A DNA stretch of 64,000 bases from JBFMFH01 sp040752275. GTDB lineage: Bacteria; Acidobacteriota; Vicinamibacteria; Vicinamibacterales; JAKQTR01. The translations under genes and the position numbers were made by a program. Each line of letters starts with the position of its first letter. Positions within the stretch are counted from its first letter, which is position 1. Below the pieces are notes generated by a model. It saw only the letters and a list, made by a program, of their open reading frames with translations, was not told the DNA's origin and ran no database searches. The stretch is taken from assembly GCA_040752275.1 (NCBI GenBank), contig JBFMFH010000010.1:1-64000 (forward strand), read 5' to 3'. Of the stretch, positions 38,422 to 46,685 are shown piece by piece.

Positions 38422-40185
38422 TCATGGCGTCAGCTTGGGCGCGGTCCGGCGCCTGGTCGCCTGCTCGAAGGCGTAGGCCATCGCGATCAGCTTCGGCTCG
38501 GCGCACGCGCCGGCCGTGAAGCTCACACCCCAGGGAGCCGGCTTGGGATCGAATCCAGGCGGGAACGGTGCCGCACTGCCACGGCCGCCGCCCGCGCCAC
38601 CGCGCCCGCCGCTCTCGCTGCTCCTCGGCAGAAATGCGAATGGCACCACGATGGTGGGGTAGCCGGGTTTCGCCGCGATGGACGCGCTGCTCGTGCCCGG
38701 GAACAGGAGGGCGTCGAGCCGGTGTGCCTTCATCGCCGCGTCGATGCCTTCGGTCCCGGCAAGCCGGAGGTCCTTTTCCCGGTCGGCCAGATAGCGCGTG
38801 CGGTCGGTCTGGAGGTTCATCTCGTCGGAGATGTCGAGCTGGGCCTGACCGTACTTGATCGCGCCAGCGAGCTGGTGGGCCACGTTCCACTGTCGCAGCT
38901 CGGTCAACGTCTTGACCGGGGTCCGGTCGCCGAGCGAGGCGAGCCACGCGTTGAAATCGCGCTTCATCCCGAACTTGAAGACGATCGAACAGTTCGCGTC
39001 CTTGCCCTTGCCGCCGTTCAGGCCCGAGCACGTGTTCCACGCCAGCAGGCTCTTCTCGGGATCGGTGGCGATGACGCTCGGAATGTCCGCCGGGTCGACC
39101 ATCACCGCACCCCGCTGCTTCAGGATCTCGATGGCCTCGGCCATCAGCTTCGCCTGCCCCTCGTTGAGCCCTCCTCGGCCTCCTCGCCCCCCCTCACCCG
39201 GCAGGCGCTCGTAGTAGTACGCCCGCGGGACGCCGATGCGGGCGCCCCTCAGGCCGTCCGCGTCGAGGAACCTCGTGTAGTCGCGGCCGGGCGGTGGTTG
39301 GCAGGTCTTCGTGGCCGGGTCATTCGGATCCGGCGCCGCACCCTCCAGCGCACCCAGCACGATGGCCGCATCCGCGACAGTCCGGGCCATGGGACCTGGC
39401 GTGTCCTGATCCGCCGTGATTGGGATGACACCGTATCGACTCACGCGGCCAACGGTCGGCTTGATGCCGACCAACATGTTGGCGGCTGACGGGCTGAGAA
39501 TCGATCCGGAGGTTTCGGTCCCCACGTTGGCCGCCCAGAAGCCTGCGTTCGTCCCGATCCCTGAACTCGAGCCCCCGGTTCCGAGAACAGGGCGTCCGTC
39601 GAAGCTCCCCTCCCGTGGGTCTCGCCTCGGATCGTACGGGTTCATCCCGTACCCGGCCAGTGCGTTGTAGTTTCCGGGCATCCCGCTGGCCACCCAGTTG
39701 GCCAGCTCCGTCATGCCGGTCTTGGCCAGGATGATCGCACCGGCATCCCGGAGGTTCTTCGTGAGCGTGGCCTCGTAGGGTGGAACCAGCCCGTCGAACG
39801 CCAGCGCCCCGCCGGTTGTCGGCATGTCTGTCGTGTGGATGTTGTCCTTGAGCGCAACGGGGATCCCATGGAGGGGCCCGCGGATCTTCCCGGCCGCGCG
39901 CTCCCGGTCCAGCGCCTCCGCCTCCTCGAGGGCTCTCGCATTCACCGTGATGATGGCGTTCAGCCTATCTTCGAACATGGCGATCCGTTCGAGATGCAGA
40001 CGCACCAGCTCGCGCGAAGTCAGGCGGCCCTGCTCCATCGCCGCGCGCATCTCCGGAATGGTGGCTTCGGCGATGTCGAACGGCGGAGACGGCGCCGGCG
40101 GCGGACCCGACCGGCGGATCTGGGCAGACACGGCTAGGGATGCAACTCCGGCAGCCAGCAACACGGCAACGACAATGCGCTTCAT
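38422..40185 (-). CDS. Amidase signature family enzyme (secreted)
   Basis: 587 residues: a signal peptide (about 1-21), then the amidase-signature fold with a Ser-cisSer-Lys triad. The Lys is in VALKDNIHT, and the two serines are in the glycine/serine-rich GTGGSSSGIGTNAG and NVGTETSGSILSPSAANM. A Gly/Arg-rich loop near 515-525 and another near 310 are lineage insertions. Such secreted amidases hydrolyse small amides; the exact substrate is unknown. It is 115 bases after the TonB receptor gene and 93 bases before the alpha/beta hydrolase on the same strand, so it may be co-expressed with receptor-mediated uptake. Confidence 0.93.
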   Translation of the reverse strand: MKRIVVAVLLAAGVASLAVSAQIRRSGPPPAPSPPFDIAEATIPEMRAAMEQGRLTSRELVRLHLERIAMFEDRLNAIITVNARALEEAEALDRERAAGKIRGPLHGIPVALKDNIHTTDMPTTGGALAFDGLVPPYEATLTKNLRDAGAIILAKTGMTELANWVASGMPGNYNALAGYGMNPYDPRRDPREGSFDGRPVLGTGGSSSGIGTNAGFWAANVGTETSGSILSPSAANMLVGIKPTVGRVSRYGVIPITADQDTPGPMARTVADAAIVLGALEGAAPDPNDPATKTCQPPPGRDYTRFLDADGLRGARIGVPRAYYYERLPGEGGRGGRGGLNEGQAKLMAEAIEILKQRGAVMVDPADIPSVIATDPEKSLLAWNTCSGLNGGKGKDANCSIVFKFGMKRDFNAWLASLGDRTPVKTLTELRQWNVAHQLAGAIKYGQAQLDISDEMNLQTDRTRYLADREKDLRLAGTEGIDAAMKAHRLDALLFPGTSSASIAAKPGYPTIVVPFAFLPRSSESGGRGGAGGGRGSAAPFPPGFDPKPAPWGVSFTAGACAEPKLIAMAYAFEQATRRRTAPKLTP

Positions 40186-40300
40186 GGCACGAGCCTCCTC
40201 CGCATTCCAGGCGGCACCGGCAGCATCCGGGACGCCCGAATCGGGCAGAGTCTACCAGAAAGGCGACCGGCTACGGACGACAGCGGTGGGCCGTCAGGGA

Positions 40301-42514
40301 TCAGAACCGCGCTGTCGCCGTGAGCACCGCACTGACGCCTGGCGCCTGAACCGCACGCGAATCGGGGCTCACGGGGTAGGCCCGGTCCAGCAGATTGCGG
40401 ACCGTCAGGTTCACGTCGAACCACCTCGTCACCGTGACGCCGCCGGCGGCATCGATGAGCGTGTAGCCCGGCATCCTGATCTCGGTCGGTCCCGGACGCA
40501 CGTCCTTCGCGTAGAACGCTCCGCGCACCTGGGCGAAGGTGCGGGTGCCGATGGGGCGGCGGACGGTCAATGTGAAGGTCGGCGGCGGAATGTCGTCAAG
40601 TGCCGCCTCGTTGTCGAGCGCCCTGCCCCGCGTCACCGTGCCAGTCGCCTCGAGCGTGACCTTCGCGCCGAGCACCGCCTGGACCTCCAGTTCGACCCCC
40701 TGTATGCGCGCCTTGCCCCGATTCCGGAAGAAGAAGAAGTCGGTGGCGGTCTGGTAGCGCTCGATCAGATCCGTGATGCGGTACTGGTAGTAGAAGAGAC
40801 CCGCGCGGATGCGCGATGCCGTGTACCGCATCCCAACGTCGAACTGGCGGCTTCGCTCCGGCTCGAGATCCGGGTTGCCCGTGATGAAGCCGCGGCCGGT
40901 CGGACCCCGGTAGTACCGGTCCGACACGGTGGGATCCCGGAAACCCGTGCCGGCCTGCCCGGTGATGGTCACCCCGGCGAACGGCCCCACGCTCAGGGAC
41001 GCGCTCCCGGAGACGGATCCGCCGGACGTCGAGCGATCGCCGAAGTACCCCCCGCGATTGCTGCTGGTCACGTAGTCGCCGCGGACGCCGCCCCCTGCCG
41101 TGACCTTCGGGCCGAACGCCAGATCGATGGTGGCATACACACCGGTGTCTCGCCGGGCCGCGCGGTCGATCGAGACATTGACGACCTCGGAGGCGAGAGG
41201 CCCCGCGACCGCGTACTGCCGGATGATGTCCAGCGCGTGGACGCCGTAGCGGCCGTTCACGTCGGCCCCCAGCTCGAACCGCACGTTCCGCAGCAGCCGC
41301 TCGGCCGACGCGCGCACCTGGTAGTCGCGAGCGTCATAGTCGGCGCGTTCGATCGAACCTCCACGCGCCGACGTCGCGAAGCGCTCCTGCTCGGTGATCT
41401 GGCGGTAGGTGCCAAGAAAGGTACTGAACACGACGCGTTCGAACCCCGCCACCTGCCTGAGGTCGTAGCTGGCCGTGAAGCGGTGCGAGTCCTCGGTCGG
41501 GTAGGAGAAGCGAACGGCTCCGGAGTTCGTGCGCGGCCGGTCGATGTCCTCGCCGAAATCGCTCTGCCAGACCGCACCGAGGGTCCCCCGGCCGATGGCG
41601 TACTCGCCCCGCACCAGGAAGCCCCGGTCGGTCGCGCCCGAGTTGGCCACCTCGCCGGCCGGGCTCCGATAGTCGTCGAAGTCCCGGTAGTGAGCCTGGA
41701 CCAGCAGGCCGCCCTTGCCCAGTCCCTTGGACAGTTCGACCCCGACGCGCCGCTGGGGAATGCCGGCACCCAGGGCCCCAACGATCCGCCCGCCCCACGG
41801 CGAGTCCGGGGCGATACGTCGTGTGCGCGCGTAGATCACCCCGCCGAACGCGTCCGACCCATACGCCACCGAGCCGGGCCCTCTCGCAATCTCCACCCCA
41901 TCGAGTACGAACGGATCGAGATACGTCGCGCTGGGCCCGACGCGGCGGTCGCTCGTCACCCGGGCGCCGTCGATCAGGATCAGCGTCCGTCCGCGCGCCA
42001 GGCCGCGGATGGCAGGGACGGCCGCGTGCCCTTCCGAAACGGTCGACACGCCGGCGACGCTCTCCAGAGCCTGGGTCAGGTTGGCGGGTTGCCGGAGCTG
42101 GATGTCCAGTGCGGGCAGGTAGGCCGTTGCGCTCCCGGGCGTGGCCTCGATGTCCGGCGCAGCCCCGGCCGTGACCGTGACTGTTTCGTCGATCAGCGGC
42201 GAAATGCGAATCTCGAGAGGACCGTCCTTCGAGACCTCCTCGACTAGGACGGGCTTCGTGAACCGTTCACCGGGCAGGATCACCAGGATCTCGAACGGGG
42301 GCGTCGGGTCGGGCTTCCAGACGAACATCCCGTCGGCGTTGGTGTACACGGCGCCAGGCCGTCCGAGGATCGTCACTTCGGCATTGGCGATCGGCTTTCC
42401 CGTGCGAGCGTCCACTACGCGTCCTTCGAGCGCCCACGCCGTCGAGCCGAGCGCCAGCCCCAGCACCGCGGCGGCCAGCGTTCGAGCCGTCCAGAGGACC
42501 ATTCGATCCCGCAT
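40301..42514 (-). CDS. TonB-dependent receptor (BtuB/FepA size) with N-terminal carboxypeptidase-like domain
   Basis: 737 residues. A signal peptide (about 1-25) is followed by a short carboxypeptidase-regulatory-like domain (about 28-100, LEGRVVDARTGKPIANAEVTI), a TonB plug (about 110-230, LTQALESVAGVSTVSEGHAAVPAIRGL, LILIDGARV, VEIARGPGSVAYGSDAFGGVI) and a 22-strand-type barrel ending VSAVLTATARF. This is the standard siderophore/vitamin receptor size, unlike the Oar-like protein. A BlaI-like operator candidate overlaps its promoter, and the BlaI/M56 genes lie just upstream on the same strand. The ligand is unknown. Confidence 0.94.
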   Translation of the reverse strand: MRDRMVLWTARTLAAAVLGLALGSTAWALEGRVVDARTGKPIANAEVTILGRPGAVYTNADGMFVWKPDPTPPFEILVILPGERFTKPVLVEEVSKDGPLEIRISPLIDETVTVTAGAAPDIEATPGSATAYLPALDIQLRQPANLTQALESVAGVSTVSEGHAAVPAIRGLARGRTLILIDGARVTSDRRVGPSATYLDPFVLDGVEIARGPGSVAYGSDAFGGVIYARTRRIAPDSPWGGRIVGALGAGIPQRRVGVELSKGLGKGGLLVQAHYRDFDDYRSPAGEVANSGATDRGFLVRGEYAIGRGTLGAVWQSDFGEDIDRPRTNSGAVRFSYPTEDSHRFTASYDLRQVAGFERVVFSTFLGTYRQITEQERFATSARGGSIERADYDARDYQVRASAERLLRNVRFELGADVNGRYGVHALDIIRQYAVAGPLASEVVNVSIDRAARRDTGVYATIDLAFGPKVTAGGGVRGDYVTSSNRGGYFGDRSTSGGSVSGSASLSVGPFAGVTITGQAGTGFRDPTVSDRYYRGPTGRGFITGNPDLEPERSRQFDVGMRYTASRIRAGLFYYQYRITDLIERYQTATDFFFFRNRGKARIQGVELEVQAVLGAKVTLEATGTVTRGRALDNEAALDDIPPPTFTLTVRRPIGTRTFAQVRGAFYAKDVRPGPTEIRMPGYTLIDAAGGVTVTRWFDVNLTVRNLLDRAYPVSPDSRAVQAPGVSAVLTATARF

Positions 42515-42561
42515 GGAAGAAGACGTCCCCATCCTTGGGACCTTAGTCGGGACGACGGAAC

Positions 42562-42581
42562 TACTACCATACCTCGTAGCA
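42562..42581 (-). promoter_or_regulatory. Candidate BlaI operator overlapping the TonB receptor promoter
   Basis: TACTAC, eight bases, GTAGCA forms an inverted repeat (five of six bases symmetric), resembling the TAC/GTA dyads bound by BlaI/MecI repressors. On the minus strand a possible -10 TATGGT (42567-42572) lies inside it, about 50 bases before the receptor start. Confidence 0.45.
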
Positions 42582-42642
42582 GAACCGACCGCCGGACGAA
42601 CAGTGGCAAGGAGGAGGAGGCCGATGCGGGAAGCCGAGGAAC

Positions 42643-43620
42643 TCAGGGCATACGCTGCACGAGCCACTCGGTGGCGGCATAGACGGTGCGTCCCGAGTCA
42701 GTGGTGACCACGAGCATGACGGCGGTGAGCGCCGCTGACATCGCCAACAGTGGCCAGGATGAGGACTTTGGGGTGGTCACAACGTCGGGATGCGACCTCT
42801 CCAGGAGGCGCCGCACGCGGTGTTCGATTCCGGCGCCACGATAGAAGAGCACGCCAGCAGACCACGTGGCCGGCGCGCGCATGGCGGCAAGGCGCGACAC
42901 GGCCACGAGGGCGCCGGCCAACTCCACATCGCATGCGCCGGACGCCGCCGCGTGATCGTCGGCGGCCTCCTCCGCAGCATCCTGCCACGCCGCGATCATG
43001 TCCGAGCCCCGCCGCGTCCACCACAACGTGTCGGCCGCTGCCGTCAGCGCCAGTCGCCGGAGATTGTCCCGGGCCCTCACGTGTCCCTGCTCGTGGGCGG
43101 CAATCGCCGCCAGCTCCTCGCTCGAGCACCGCTCCATGACGGCACGCGCGACAACCAGCCGGGGCCGACACCACCCCACGACGGCTGCCACCGGAAAGTC
43201 GTCGTCGACCACGCGCACGGCCATCTCCACGCCGGGCACGGCCACGCTCCGGCCATCGGTCTCCCACGCGCGCGCGAGTCTCGCCGACGCCACCAGGGCG
43301 CCAGATGCCCGGGCCATCCCGCCCGCCAGCAGGAGAGCACCCAGCGCGGCTGGCGCGAGCAGGGTCAGACCCGCGGACTCGGACGCGTTCGGGGGCTCGA
43401 AGGCCACGAACGCCAGCCCGACGATGGTACCCGCGGCCAGCGGGGCGGCGGCTGGAACGATCCGCCAGGCGAAGAACACACGGGCCCTCACCTCCGCCTT
43501 GGCTCCGCCGGCCAGTCGCCTGACGAGTGGCCACGCCGACCACGCCGTGAGTCCCAGGAACGCGTTGGACAGCGCCACCGCCGCCGACGCCACCACGCAG
43601 GTCAGCCAGATGGCGTTCAT
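42643..43620 (-). CDS. M56 family (BlaR1-like) membrane zinc peptidase
   Basis: 325 residues with N-terminal membrane segments (about 4-26, 50-72, 82-105), a cytoplasmic zinc-protease domain and a C-terminal membrane segment (about 295-312). The motif AAHEQGHVRARDN (HExxH at about 176-180) with EEAADDHAA downstream is the M56/M48 active site. There is no large C-terminal sensor domain. With BlaI, M56 proteins form a signalling pair that cleaves the repressor. It overlaps the BlaI gene by four bases (ATGA) and precedes the TonB receptor by about 130 bases. Confidence 0.93.
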   Translation of the reverse strand: MNAIWLTCVVASAAVALSNAFLGLTAWSAWPLVRRLAGGAKAEVRARVFFAWRIVPAAAPLAAGTIVGLAFVAFEPPNASESAGLTLLAPAALGALLLAGGMARASGALVASARLARAWETDGRSVAVPGVEMAVRVVDDDFPVAAVVGWCRPRLVVARAVMERCSSEELAAIAAHEQGHVRARDNLRRLALTAAADTLWWTRRGSDMIAAWQDAAEEAADDHAAASGACDVELAGALVAVSRLAAMRAPATWSAGVLFYRGAGIEHRVRRLLERSHPDVVTTPKSSSWPLLAMSAALTAVMLVVTTDSGRTVYAATEWLVQRMP

Positions 43621-44063
43621 GCACGCCCCCGATCGCGGGTGGCGTTCTTGCGCTCGCGTACGAGCCGTTCCAATTCGTCGAGCGCCCGTGCGTCGCTCTC
43701 GCTCACCGCGTCCACGAGGGTCGACAGGATCGGCCTCAGCAGCGCCCTCCCCGATTGGAGCAGTCCGGCAATCGCGTGCCGCGCCGCCTCTGACACCAGC
43801 GCTTCACGCGAGTACCGCGGGCGGTACACGTACGCCCGGCCGGACTTGCTCCGCTCCAGCAGCCCCTTCCGGTACAACCGGTCGAGCGTCGTCATCAGCG
43901 TGGTATAGGCCGTCGAGGGGAACGCCGGCTGCAGGTCTCGGACACTGGCCGAGCCCCTCTGCCGCCAGAGACAGTCGAGCACGCGGCGCTCGAGGGGCCC
44001 AAGCGCGGCGCCGCGACCGGCAGGAGGCCGGCCCGAGCGGAACTGGAGTCGTTCGCGGAACAC
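43617..44063 (-). CDS. BlaI/MecI/CopY family transcriptional repressor
   Basis: About 148 residues. The winged-helix DNA-binding domain reads LGPLERRVLDCLWRQRGSASVRDLQ, TAYTTLMTTLDRLYRKGLLER and GRAYVYRP; a C-terminal dimerization part contains LLQSGRALLRPILSTLVDAVSES and LERLVRERK. It should repress genes until cleaved by the co-encoded M56 peptidase. The start is not certain: GTG at 44063 is used, just after the -10 and a G-run; the helix starts about 22 residues later. It is translationally coupled to the M56 gene. Confidence 0.9.
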   Translation of the reverse strand: MFRERLQFRSGRPPAGRGAALGPLERRVLDCLWRQRGSASVRDLQPAFPSTAYTTLMTTLDRLYRKGLLERSKSGRAYVYRPRYSREALVSEAARHAIAGLLQSGRALLRPILSTLVDAVSESDARALDELERLVRERKNATRDRGRA

Positions 44064-44065
44064 GT

Positions 44066-44085
44066 CCCCCGGATTATACAGGGGG
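44066..44085 (-). promoter_or_regulatory. Perfect -10 (TATAAT) inside a CCCCC/GGGGG dyad at the BlaI start
   Basis: On the minus strand TATAAT (44073-44078) sits between CCCCC and GGGGG arms, only about 10 bases before the proposed GTG. If used, the transcript would be almost leaderless. The dyad could be the autoregulatory operator. Confidence 0.4.
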
Positions 44086-44094
44086 CCAAGGGCC

Positions 44095-44150
44095 GGGATT
44101 CGGGATTCGGGATTCGGGATTCGGGACTTGGGATTCGGGATTCGGGATTC
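44095..44150. repeat. Heptamer tandem repeat (GGGATTC x8)
   Basis: Eight contiguous heptamers, GGGATTC with one GGGACTT variant at 44123-44129, between the divergent BlaI and FHA genes. It is the longest heptamer array in the window. Confidence 0.95.
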
Positions 44151-44371
44151 GGGCCGGTGGCACCGCGTGGGGTCGGGCCCGCTGGGCGGGCGGCGCCCGA
44201 TGTGGCTCGATATCGGATATCGGCGGCAATCGGCTCCCCCTCCTGCCCGACCACGATGGGTCCAGACGGAGGCGGTCAAGACGCGCCGCCGCCGTTGATT
44301 GGCCGCGGGCTTCCTGCTACGCTTTCGGATTGGTCTGCGGTTCCGCGAGCGGCGGACCAGGGGGATCAGAC

Positions 44372-45175
44372 ATGTCAGAGCCCACGATCCGCGTCGACAT
44401 GGCCGTGCTGGACAGGCTCACCGAGACCGGCCGGGAGCGAGCGGTCCTCGAGGACTACCGCCGGCGCGCCGAGTCGAGCAAGGACGAGGTCGACGAACAG
44501 GTGTACGCGCGGGTGATGAGCGACTACACGTCGCGAATCCAGGCACTCGAGTCCGCCACGGAGCCGCTGCGGGCGCAGGCCCGCGCCGAGTTCGACAAGC
44601 TGAAGGCCGGCTACGAGCATGTCGAGCAGACGGCGCGGCAGGCACGCGCCGAGAAGACGGAACTCGAGTTCCGTCACGCCGTCGGCGAGTTCGACGCGGC
44701 GGAGCTTGCGCGGCGCCTGCAGGAGCCGGTGCGCCTGATCGAGGAGTGCGAGAAGGCCGGCAAGGACCTCGACACGCAGAAGATCCGGTTCATCGAGGCC
44801 TTTGGCAGCGAGGAGGCCCTGTTCGGTATCAGGACGAAGAAGGTCGCCCCAGGAGATCCCGATGCCAGACCGGCCGGGTACCGCCGGCGCGCCGTCGCGC
44901 ACGTCGAGGGCGACGACATCGAGCCCATGGAGTTCGCCCTGGGGTCCATCGCCCGCATCGGACGAGCGGACGACAACGAGATGTGCATTCCGAGCCGGGG
45001 GTTGTCCCGCCACCACGCCATCATTCAGGCCACCGTCAAGGGATTCGTCGTTCGCGATCTCGGGTCACAGAACGGCACAGCGGTCAACGGCGAGCGTGTG
45101 GACACCCAGGATGTCCGGGATGGCGACACGATTGGCGTCGGACAGGTCCGCATCGAGCTGCGGATGTCCCCGTAG
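44372..45175 (+). CDS. FHA domain protein with N-terminal coiled coil
   Basis: 267 residues. The first about 165 residues are charged and helical (VLEDYRRRAESSKDEVDEQVYARVMSDY in part, RRLQEPVRLIEECEKAG), consistent with a coiled coil. The C-terminal 90 residues are a forkhead-associated domain: IARIGRADDNEMCI, GLSRHHAIIQ and VVRDLGSQNGTAVNGERV. FHA domains bind phosphothreonine peptides, so the protein is probably an adaptor in Ser/Thr kinase signalling; no kinase gene is in the window. The ATG at 44372 has an AGGGGGA site. No signal peptide is seen. Confidence 0.92.
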   Translation: MSEPTIRVDMAVLDRLTETGRERAVLEDYRRRAESSKDEVDEQVYARVMSDYTSRIQALESATEPLRAQARAEFDKLKAGYEHVEQTARQARAEKTELEFRHAVGEFDAAELARRLQEPVRLIEECEKAGKDLDTQKIRFIEAFGSEEALFGIRTKKVAPGDPDARPAGYRRRAVAHVEGDDIEPMEFALGSIARIGRADDNEMCIPSRGLSRHHAIIQATVKGFVVRDLGSQNGTAVNGERVDTQDVRDGDTIGVGQVRIELRMSP

Positions 45176-45266
45176 GCACCGAACCGGGTGAGGGCCGTCA
45201 CCGCCTGGCCCCTCGTCCAGCCGGAAGCGCCGGGCCCGGCGTCCAGGCAAGCGGTCCGCAACGGCC

Positions 45267-45297
45267 TTGCATCATCGCCCCCGGCAAGGTGTAAAAT
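45267..45297 (+). promoter_or_regulatory. Weak promoter candidate for the charged-helix/barrel gene
   Basis: TTGCAT (45267-45272) and TAAAAT (45292-45297) are separated by 19 bases, 42 bases before the GTG at 45339. The spacing is long, so support is weak. Confidence 0.3.
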
Positions 45298-45338
45298 CAA
45301 AACGACTTTCGGGTCATCTGCCCCTCCAGGAGACTGCC

Positions 45339-46562
45339 GTGACGAAAACATCCGCACCAAGGGTTCTCGCGACGCTTGCGCTGGTCGTCTTGCTTGCAGG
45401 CGCCATGCAACTGGTCGCCGCGGCCACCGCCGAGGCCCAGGACAACTACAAGACGCTCGCTCGATTGGGCTCGGCGAGCCGCTTCGACCGACCGATCCGC
45501 GACGCCGCCGCCCTGCAGAAATGGGCCAGCTCGAAGGCCGTGCAGGGACGTCTCGGGACCGTCATGGACAAGGCGGGTCTCGCAGCGCTGACGCCGACGG
45601 TCATCGACATCCTGACCAAGGCCGATCCGGCCCAGCTCAAGGAGACCGTTTTCGAGCCGGGCGGCACCATGGTGTGGATGGCGTTCCGGCGCGGCGGCAG
45701 GACGCCGGACATCGTGCGCAACATCAGGTGGGGCGGCAAGAAGGGGTTCGACGGCTGGACCTTTGTCATCGACGACATGGTGCAGACCTATACCTTCGTG
45801 CTCCCGAAGATCTGCGCGAATATCGCACTGGTCTCAGCAGAGCCGAGCCGGGAGAAGGCCCGCCTGGATGCCGAGCGCGCAGAGAAGGAGCGTCTTGAGC
45901 GCGAGCGGATCGAACGCGAACGGGCTGCCGAGCGGGCGCGTCTCGAGGCCGAACGCCGCGAGAAGGAGCGCCTCGAGAAGGAACGGCTCGAAAAGGAGCG
46001 CCTCGAGAAGGAGCGCCTCGAGAAGGAGCGCCTGGCCGCCGAGCAGGCCGAGCGCGAACGCCTCGAGGCCGAGCGCCTCGCCGCCGAGCAGAAGGCCAAG
46101 ATCGACTTCTTCATCGCCCCGCTGTTCGGCAAGGAGCGTCGGACCCGCGACGTCGAAGAGAGCGGCCACACCATCGACCGATCGCTCTGTTCGCCCCTGC
46201 TCGGTGTGATGTTCGGTCCCGAGTTCAAGATGTCCCCGAACTTCAAGCTAGCGCCGACCTTCGGTGTTGCCGCCAACTTCGAGAAGGGCAGCTACTCGTC
46301 GGTCTTCGCCGAACTGCAGGCCAACTACTACCCGTCGACCGACATGACCTCCTACGTCGGCGCCGGGATCGGCGTGTGGGACTTCAGCCACAACGACTGG
46401 GTGGCACCGACGCTGTCGATTCAGTTCGGGCGGCAGGTCTGGACCAACGCGAAGGACGACAAGCTGTACTTCGTGGGCGAGGGCCGGCTGTTCCTGAACA
46501 AGGCCGACGACATCCAGAACAACTACCAGTTCTGGGGCGGTCTGCGCTTCGTCCTCCGCTAG
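45339..46562 (+). CDS. Secreted protein with a long single-alpha-helix segment and C-terminal beta-barrel
   Basis: 407 residues. A signal peptide (about 1-33) precedes a helical domain, then residues about 171-254 are an uninterrupted Glu/Arg/Lys-rich segment with EKERL pentads, as in single-alpha-helix (ER/K) spacers. A C-terminal region with alternating strands (FKLAPTFGVAANFEKGSYSSVFAEL in part) ends FWGGLRFVLR and looks like an outer-membrane barrel. The coding DNA has five 15-base tandem units at 45960-46034. The GTG start has AGGAG six bases upstream. Function is unknown; it may link the periplasm or peptidoglycan to the outer membrane. Confidence 0.8.
   Translation: MTKTSAPRVLATLALVVLLAGAMQLVAAATAEAQDNYKTLARLGSASRFDRPIRDAAALQKWASSKAVQGRLGTVMDKAGLAALTPTVIDILTKADPAQLKETVFEPGGTMVWMAFRRGGRTPDIVRNIRWGGKKGFDGWTFVIDDMVQTYTFVLPKICANIALVSAEPSREKARLDAERAEKERLERERIERERAAERARLEAERREKERLEKERLEKERLEKERLEKERLAAEQAERERLEAERLAAEQKAKIDFFIAPLFGKERRTRDVEESGHTIDRSLCSPLLGVMFGPEFKMSPNFKLAPTFGVAANFEKGSYSSVFAELQANYYPSTDMTSYVGAGIGVWDFSHNDWVAPTLSIQFGRQVWTNAKDDKLYFVGEGRLFLNKADDIQNNYQFWGGLRFVLR
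45960..46034 (+). repeat. 15-bp coding tandem repeat (EKERL x5)
   Basis: Five 15-base units of GAGAAGGAGCGCCTC with minor silent changes encode five EKERL pentads in the charged helix. Length variation between strains is likely through slippage. Confidence 0.9.
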
Positions 46563-46604
46563 TCCGCCAGTCCGCGACGCCCCTCTGTGGCACACGGCAG
46601 AGTC

Positions 46605-46649
46605 CGGGCGGCAACCGGGGATACCTCGGTTGCCGCCCGTTCTTCTTGT
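46605..46649 (+). terminator. Intrinsic terminator after the charged-helix/barrel gene
   Basis: Arms 46605-46616 and 46628-46639 (CGGGCGGCAACC/GGTTGCCGCCCG) pair perfectly over 12 bases and extend inward with G-C, G-T, G-C, G-C pairs to an ATA loop. The T-rich run TTCTTCTTGT follows. It lies between the barrel gene and the amino-acid permease gene. Confidence 0.85.
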
Positions 46650-46685
46650 GCGTCCCTATCAAGAGGGGTCGCCGAGTTCGAACCC

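Larger units (their letters stand above)
44064..44371. other. 308-base divergent region between BlaI and FHA genes
   Basis: This contains the heptamer array at 44095-44150 and the BlaI -10 element; no gene is seen. The plus-strand part before the FHA start is GC-rich, with no clear promoter hexamers. Confidence 0.5.

Noticed and set aside
44095..44150. Heptamer array considered as a CRISPR or tandem spacer array
   Set aside because: Units are seven bases and contiguous with no spacers or cas genes.
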